A stretch of 64,000 nt of DNA from Quercus robur. Taxonomy: Eukaryota; Streptophyta; Magnoliopsida; Fagales; Fagaceae. A program made the position numbers and the translations under genes. Under the pieces are notes generated by a model. It was not told the origin of the DNA, did no database searches, and was given only the letters and a program-made list of their open reading frames with translations. Shown here piece after piece: positions 57,372 through 64,000 of the stretch. The first letter of the stretch is position 1; every line of letters starts with the position of its first letter. The stretch covers positions 18,947,351 to 19,011,350 of the forward strand of contig NC_065544.1 of assembly GCF_932294415.1 (NCBI RefSeq), read 5' to 3'.

Positions 57372-57946
57372 TGATGGTGTCACAAATAATCCCCAAGTCC
57401 ATAACTCGTCCATATGTCTCGTCCAAGGAAAGAAGCTACATATGGCGAACCTCGTCCATATATGGACGAGCAGTGTCTACGAAATCTACTTATCATTTAC
57501 AAAGGATAAGCCTTCCAAGATGGTTTCGTCCATCTTCCACTAAGGATGGACGAGCTCATCATAGAGGTCTCGTCCATCCTTACTAAGGACGGACGAGTCC
57601 ATCGGCCCGTCCAACCCCTGGGTAACTTCCACAGTGGTTATGGAAGTTACCCCCAACTCTCCGGACTCCTCGACATTGGGAACGGTTACCAAACAGATAA
57701 CCGTTCCACACACACACACACACACACTATATAAGGCTTCTTCGATGAAAGGTGAGGAGAGACAATTTTCACTTTTGAGAAAATATTTCTTTGATACAGA
57801 GAGTTCAAAGTAACTAACTTGATCATCAGAGGATTTTTGGCCGGTCCCCACCGGTCCCTCTGATTCTGTGTTCTTTGTATTACAGGAGATCATCCAAATA
57901 TCAACGTTCGAGTCTTGTCAACCCACTGATATCCAAGGAATCATCA
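57372..57946 (+). repeat. 3' LTR of Gypsy element 3
   Basis: 575 bp, the same as the 5' LTR except for four substitutions and a longer AC repeat. Confidence 0.95.
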
Positions 57947-57951
57947 GACTC

Positions 57952-58964
57952 AACTTTCAAAGGGTCTTTAGCCGATATCTCATCAGTGCTCTCTGTAGGT
58001 TTTTCACCTTTTATTTTTAGGTACCTCCAATCACTGTGCGTCTGGATAATCAACTCACATACAATTTTGTGCATCATCACTATGTAAATTCAACAAAATT
58101 GGAAAAAAAATAAAAAGAAAAAGAAAACTACCTAATAAATCTCCTTATAAGTTATAACTTCTCACTAAAGTTCTTAAGCAAATACAAACTTCTTTCTAAA
58201 ATTAAAAAAAAAAAAACTCCCATCCCATGTGCACAAACAAGATTTGTTTGCACTTTCCATTCTTCATTAGTCATCTCTTCTAAATAACCAAAACTAACCT
58301 CACATTTTATAAAAAAAATACACTACAACACAATCCTATCCCCAAAAAAAAAGAAAAAAAAAAAACCCTACCCATGTCACATAAAAAAAATAAAAAAAAA
58401 CTAACGTAGAAACCAATTGCAACTTCCTAAAAAATACTTCTCCTTTCATTTGTTTCTCTCTACTCCTTCCCAACGATGTGGAATACATAAGAAAAAATTC
58501 TAATAACATTAAATCCCTTAAATTGCAAACCCTTAGTTTTTCTTCAATTTTGTCTTCATTCTTTCATCATATTTCTAATCAACATTATCTTCTTCCCAAC
58601 TCTCTGTTTAATATACTGAATTTTTCCCAATGGTCAGATGTTTTTCTATCAAAATTGATAAGTATCTAAAACAAAATTTATATACTATTTTATCAATTGA
58701 ATTATATTGTGAGTTGGTAACTCTATGATCTTTTTTAATACTTGAACTATATGAAAGGTGTTATAGAAAATTATAACACTAAACCCAAAAAAAAAAAAAA
58801 AAAAAAAGCCTCATTACACGCATGTGATGATGTGATGAGACTGGTATGATATAATATGATATGATATACTATATAAATAATTAAAATACATAGACAATGA
58901 AACTAACAAAAGTTGGTAGAGGGACCAATAAATGATGATACTCATTTTTATTTATTTATTCACT
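57952..58964. other. No gene recognised
   Basis: Very AT-rich with many poly-A runs. Around 58845-58870 there is a short GATAT/ATGATAT repeat. Nothing else is supported. Confidence 0.45.
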
Positions 58965-59075
58965 TTTAGTGATGATCATTCTACAAGTATAAGTGCTTAC
59001 TGGAGGGATCAAGGGTAAGAACTAAGATTCAAGTTTCTAAGAGAGAATTTCACATGTATAAAAAAAGCACTCAAC
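58965..59075 (+). mobile_element. SINE remnant
   Basis: ctacaagtataagtgctta, then ttcaagtttctaagagagaa and a tail into aaaaaa follow the order of the SINE at 46641-46803. The head is missing and box B is mutated. Confidence 0.6.
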
Positions 59076-59100
59076 TAAAAAAAAAACACTCAATTAAAAG

Positions 59101-59103
<3 letters not shown>

Positions 59104-59134
<31 letters not shown>

Positions 59135-59283
59135 AGAGAGTTTCAACCTATGGCGTCCGCTCCTGAAAATAGCTCTTTATTATCAGACCAAGACACCAAT
59201 CAGTTTTGGTGTAGGCGGGGATTGAACCTCAGATCTCTTATACAACCATCAGAGATTTTACCAGTTGAGCTAACTGGAACCCA
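59104..59283 (-). mobile_element. tRNA-derived SINE with 13-bp target duplication
   Basis: On the minus strand the head GTTCCAGTTAGCTCAACTGG (box A) and GAGGTTCAATCCCC (box B) are tRNA-like. The body includes GGTGTCTTGGTCTGATAAT, and the end GTTGAAACTCTCTC runs into about 30 A. CAATTAAAAGTCT flanks it at 59091-59103 and 59284-59296. It is intact in structure. It is not a functional tRNA: no cloverleaf end or full length was found. Confidence 0.88.
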
Positions 59284-59419
59284 CAATTAAAAGTCTAAAA
59301 ACGCTAAAAAATAAACTTCAACCCAAAGGTCCAAAATAAACTTGTAGCCAAAGGTGCAAAATAAACTTAAAGCCAAAGGTCCAACACTTCGCCTAATTTC
59401 TTTGTGTCTCTTTTTCTCA

Positions 59420-62400
59420 TAATAAAAACCCCCTACTAATCTCTTTTACCGAAAGAATAAAATCAAATAAAATCAAATACTTATCTCTCTGAGAGACTCT
59501 TGACTCTCTGTTTTCGATTTTTCAACCTCTCGTCTCTCTCTCTGAAAGACCTAAGACTTGCAGTTTTTTTTAGGGTTTAGCTAAAATTGATGCGAAGGTT
59601 TGCAAATCTCAGATCTCTCAGATTGTTCGCACAGGTAACTCTGGGTTTGACGCTCTTTCTTTTTAGTTTATCGTTACCCTTGTTTGGTTCCCGAGAAAAT
59701 CGGGGAACACTAGACTTGCACGCAATGTATTTTGGGCTGCTTTTGAGTTTCTGAAAAATATAAGAATTTTGCAGCTGAGCTAAATTCGTACGATTGCCAC
59801 GGTTTAATTTGTTTTGATTATCGAACAATCGAAAATTTCAATTTTTATTATTGTTATATTAATCTACTTGTTGTATTGTCTTTTTTATCAAAAGAAAAAA
59901 AAAACTGTATTTGGTTCATGAATTTGTGGATGATAGGTACATCTAAGTTTGAAAGATTTTGTTTACCTTTCTCGTATTTGTTCATTGCTGATTGATATTT
60001 TGTATTAATTTAGGTCATCAAAAATCACCATTGTTGATTGAGTTATATTTTGATATTCAGAAATCTGATTTTTAGGTGTCTTTTTTTTGGGTGTTAATCT
60101 AGCTTTGAATCAGAATGTTGTTGATTGATCTTATTTTGATTATTCATATTAATTTTAATATTAAGCAGAATGTTGTTGATTGATATTCAGAATCTTGATT
60201 TTGCAAGCATAAAGTTGAGGTGGTAGGAAATGCCTCGAGATTTGTCACGATCGAGATCACCTTCGTATAGGCGAAGGTACTCTCCATCTCCCGTGGGACA
60301 TAGGTCTAGCAGGAGAAGTCGAAGAAACAGAAGCCAGTCTCCATATTCTTATAGCAGGTGATCCCGTTAATAGTCCCGCTTTCTTGTACTAATTTTAAAA
60401 AATAGTTTGCAAGCAATTGTAAGAAAGATTCGGGACTCACATCTCTCATGCGGTCTGGATTTACTACAAATTTGTTCGAGTTAATCTGTACGCATCCTTT
60501 CCTTCTGCAATGATTTTCTAGTGTTTCTTTATTTTTGTAATAGGAGCTGTATTTCATGATTGGTTATACACTACTTAATTGAGGGATAGTGATGACAATA
60601 CTTGGATCTTTGAAATTTTTTAATATCAGATTTGAGGTACTGATGTTCTTCCCAAAATAAAAATAAAAATAAAGAAAGAAAGAGTTTGAGATACTGCTGC
60701 AGTCATAATGCTTTATGTTGGAACAAATCTGGCAGAGTGTAAATATGAAAACAGCAAATGTTAGTAGCTGTCTTATGCCCATTGAAAGAAACATGTTTAT
60801 ATGTATTTCCTCCATTGTATTTTCCTTTGGTTAGAAATCAATTAAGTTGTAATGGAAAATCGTATTTGTTTTTAATAGAGAATTTGGATAGCGATGGAAA
60901 TTTTTGAGGAAAGGAGAATGTATCCCAAGACATGGAGGTTGTAGTTTAACAAACACCTCAATGTCAAAGTTGAGTACTTGAGTCCACAAATTTGTATGGA
61001 GTATTGATGAAACACTTTTTTTTTTCCTTCTTTAAGTTTTGCCCTAGATGAAACTTCTATTCAAATTAATTTTTTAAATTGTAATTCCTCATTATTTTGG
61101 CTTCTTTGTTTTACATGTGGTACTGAAGCAGATGGATAGTTACATTGTCTATCTTGGTATGTGTATGACTTCTTGCTGTTTGGAGAATCTTCTGTTTTCA
61201 TGAGTTCCATGAGCACCTTCATGATCTGTACACGTATGGTTGATGATAGTAATGCTAATGTTGCTCGGTTATGGCCAAAAAATTTGTTGATTATATTTTT
61301 CAGTTTTTAAGCATTTGTTAATGGGCATCTGACCTCTGAGGAACGTACCTTGAGAATAGATAATTTATTTAAAAAAAAAAAAGGGTCAGATAAATTATTG
61401 GGAGTAGAAGATTAAGCGTGGTATGAGAGTGAGATAGGATTCATGCTCTTTATGAAAAAAAAATCTTCCTTCCCATTCTATGGGAAGTGAGCAGGTGATG
61501 GGTGCCATTGGGTGTCCTTTTGTTGCTCGATTGTGACATTTGCTTCTTCATGTGATAAAAGATGGAGCACACAAAGGTTATTCTTAACAATGTATGAGGT
61601 AACTTGTACATGCTTCTGTATCTACTGTACTAATTGGTGGCTGACTTGATACTTATTTTTTTTTTGTGTATAATAATGTCCAAAATTTTTATTATTTTTG
61701 CTTTGTTACTCAATAAATTTAATGTTCTTATACAGACGGAAAAGTCGCTCTATTTCCCCAAGACACCGCAGAAGTCGCTCACCTCTAAGACGTCATAAAA
61801 GTCGTTCACCTACTCCAAGACATTATAAAAGGCAAAGGAGTAGAAGTTCCTCCTTGTCTCCTATTCGTAAATCTTCAAGTTCAAGTCTTGGGTCGATAGA
61901 GCGCAAAAATGCAAGTGAAAAATTGAGAATAGAAGAAGAAGAGAAAAAAAGGTATATCAATTACGTCAAATATGTTTTCTGGCTTAATCTTTTTTCTTGT
62001 CACCTTTCTCAAATTTTTTTTGGGTTACACTATGCATATAATAGATCAAGTTTACATGTGTTTTCTTCTTTTTCTTTCTCCCAACCCACACTATATTGTT
62101 GAGAAGATCACTTGGGGCTTGTATGGGAAAATCCTTGTCTCAGGTGTTATAGTATATAGTCCTATATACTATTTGTTCTATTGGAATGGTGAACACAAAA
62201 ATTCTCAAGGGAAACTATGGTGTTTTGTGGTATGTCCTGTTTCACACAGGTCAAAGAAGATCACTTTCAACATTTTTGTTCCATAGAAACCTCTGGAATC
62301 ATCTTTGTTAGAGTACTATTGAATCATAGTAGGCTAACTCTAGGTTTGATATATTCTGTATTTCTCTGAAGAAAAAGAAATTGTGGTTGGCTTCTCTATT

Positions 62401-64000
62401 TGACTAGAAAAATGAAAATGAGCACAGACAAGATGTGTGATGTATCTTTATTAAAAAGTAGATTTGACCGGCTAAATGGAAGCCAAATCTTAAAGTCCTT
62501 AATAAACTAAAAAAACTACAGTACTTCAGTTTTTTCTATTATTTGGTGATCAGACTCTTTGTATTGCTGTGACATTTAAAAAGGGAAGCATACATGGTAG
62601 AGCAAGTTTGTTACACCTTTAGACGAGGAATTCTTTTTTCACCAGAGATTTTGTTTATTACAATTGCTATTAACTTAGTAAATTCAGTGCAACAGACATT
62701 TCTGAGGTGTTGGAAGGTTTAAGCAGTTGTATAGCACATGATTCTGTCAGAATGAGTGTTTTGGCTTGTTCAAGTATGATATACAATAACTGCTGTTTGG
62801 TATTCTATGATTCAAAATTGATGTCTTGGGGTTATTCAGTTTTTAAATGGACTCAAACTTGTAAAGTTTTTATTTATTTATTCTTTCATTTTCCTTGCAC
62901 TGTTTTTCTCCATTACATGTCCACTCCTTGACCAAGCTATTTTTATAATAACGTTTTCTGGCATTATTCATAAAGCATTAATTTTTAACTAGTTTACTTT
63001 AGATGTGCATGGTGGACATATACTAAGAAATTAGCCCAAGATCCTAGAAAGTATATATATTCATAGTATATTTAGAGAAAAAATTTGTGCTTGCTAACAT
63101 GCATCTGTTCTTGTATAACAATTGCATGTGTCAATTTAGGTACTACATTTTTGAGTTTTCATGCAGAGTTGAGACAAAGTTTCCCATTACAAATTGTAAT
63201 GTTGTTTGAATGGTGAAATGAGGGAAAATAAGGTTGTAGATTATTTTGTTTGTTGGCTGCTAGTGCTATCTAAAGATGTGCTTATCTCCTTTGCCTTTTA
63301 TTTCTTCTTTATTATTTTAATATGATGCTTCCTAAATGCTACATGGGAATTTACTATATTAAACATTAAATCAGCATTATTGCCATGGACATTGTGCTTC
63401 TATGGCCTTATTTGAACACTATTAAGATTAGCTAGGAAATTTGTTCTGCAATTCACTTTAATGCATATTCTGCAAGGTTTAAGCTTCTAGGATCATGTGT
63501 CGCCTATGGTCTTATGTTGTTTCAATCCTTGTATAATTTTTTCTTTTGCGAACTTTATTTGGTATCATTTCCTTTCACAGTCTAGGGCCCTCTTGGCATA
63601 ACAAATAAATCAGTTCTGAAAATTCTCTCCCTTTGTTTGAGGTTCTGAACCTTTTTTCCTCTCTTTCTTTTTACTAATCACTTCTTATAAGAATTATAAA
63701 TTAGTACTCAGGGAAGTTTACAGAAGAATGAGATAACTTTAAGGCAGAAAACTCAGGTGAAAAGAAAATGTTCAAATGAAAAACCTAAACAAATAGAAGT
63801 ATAAGAAAGCGAAGGTTGGCATCCAAAAAGCAACTTGACCTTGCATATTCTGGAGTTAGTAATCTTCTTGAAGCTAATATGATTCTTCTGGCTCTAAAGA
63901 ATTTTGGTAGTATGCATGAATTGTGGCCACCTTGATAATCATGCTGACAGTTGCTTTGGGCAGGTTGAAAAATCTGTCTATGAGTGCTTGTGGTACTCTT
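59420..64000 (+). CDS. ARGLU1-like: ARGLU1-like arginine/serine- and glutamate-rich gene, 5' part
   Basis: Probable 5' untranslated exon ends at 59633 (GCACAG before GTAACT). Coding exon 1 is 60230-60357, with [20 protein letters not shown]. Coding exon 2 is 61736-61951, with RS repeats ([17 protein letters not shown]), then [20 protein letters not shown]. Junction phases agree: exon 1 ends with two bases of a codon completed by exon 2, and exon 2 again ends with two. The protein resembles plant homologues of arginine and glutamate-rich protein 1, a nuclear protein linked to splicing and transcription. The RS N-terminus is followed in relatives by a long Glu/Arg helix, which would begin in the next exon. 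That exon was not found before the window ends, so the gene is cut at 64000. Untranslated start is an estimate. Confidence 0.82.
61952..64000 (+). other. Second coding intron of the ARGLU1-like gene (partial)
   Basis: AT- and T-rich sequence starting with donor GTATATC. No exon resembling the Glu/Arg helix of the family was seen, and no transposon with clear ends. Open frames here are not supported. Confidence 0.6.

Larger units (their letters stand above)
48141..57946 (+). mobile_element. Young Tat-lineage Gypsy element (element 3)
   Basis: 9806 bp from TGATGGTGTC to ATCATCA, flanked by identical GACTC at 48136-48140 and 57947-57951. LTRs 48141-48711 and 57372-57946 differ by four substitutions and a 4-bp AC-repeat change, by eye. 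The order is LTR, primer-binding site, gag, protease, RT, RNase H, archaeal-type RNase H, integrase, then a reverse-strand spliced gene, polypurine tract, LTR. A few single lesions interrupt the genes. The word GACGAG/CTCGTC is dispersed throughout. Confidence 0.96.

Noticed and set aside
59104-59283. A functional tRNA gene
   Set aside because: Has A and B box likeness, but the body extends into a SINE with a poly-A tail and target duplications; no tRNA 3' half or proper acceptor stem.

Overview
This window is plant nuclear DNA from a eudicot, probably a woody one such as a member of the oak family. It is AT-rich, has GT-AG introns, tRNA-derived SINEs, long homopolymer tracts and layered LTR retrotransposons. 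The oak-family guess rests on general repeat character, not on a marker gene, and is weak. Most of the window is mobile DNA. Host genes are sparse: a pseudogene fragment of a cyclic-nucleotide-gated channel (2.2-2.7 kb), a broken BURP-domain / polygalacturonase-beta-like gene (30.0-31.0 kb), a small intact single-exon gene of unknown function (42.3-42.7 kb), and the 5' half of an ARGLU1-like arginine/serine-rich gene running off the right edge (59.5 kb onward).

Left part (0.9-29.5 kb): a Sirevirus-like LTR remnant, the CNGC fragment, a Mutator-type MITE, a truncated minus-strand Copia element (4.7-7.2 kb), and then a nest of one Copia family. A plus-strand copy (7773-11867) stands tail to tail with a minus-strand copy (11874-29509), separated by 6 bp. 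The minus-strand copy has been invaded by a solo Gypsy LTR (13291-13819, perfect 5-bp duplication), a long-TIR DNA transposon (about 16.87-18.52 kb) and, inside its 5' LTR, a 9.8-kb Tat-lineage Gypsy element (19027-28866).

Middle (30-46.8 kb): the BURP pseudogene, two MITEs, SINE remnants, a tandem pair of Sirevirus-like LTRs (34.1-36.3 kb) with the adjacent 3' internal region (multiple polypurine tracts and an extra ORF), a 5'-truncated LINE (38-40.5 kb), the small unknown gene, a LINE remnant, a PIF/Harbinger-like element, an hAT element with a perfect 8-bp duplication, and a SINE with a 16-bp duplication.

Right part (48.1-64 kb): a young, structurally complete Tat-lineage Gypsy element (48141-57946; perfect GACTC duplication; LTRs differing at about four positions), two further SINEs and the ARGLU1-like gene.

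The most notable observation is that both Tat-lineage Gypsy elements carry, between pol and the 3' LTR, a reverse-strand gene. It has four exons, matching intron phases (1, 1, 0), an upstream region with G-box motifs and, in the younger copy, a clear TATA box. The younger element is also saturated on both strands, from LTR to LTR, with the word GACGAG/CTCGTC, while the older family is rich in a different word, TCGTCA(GT). A reverse-strand gene in Tat/Grande-type elements is known. The family-specific dispersed word is not something I can match to a described feature. It may mean that the antisense product recognises its own element, but that is inference.
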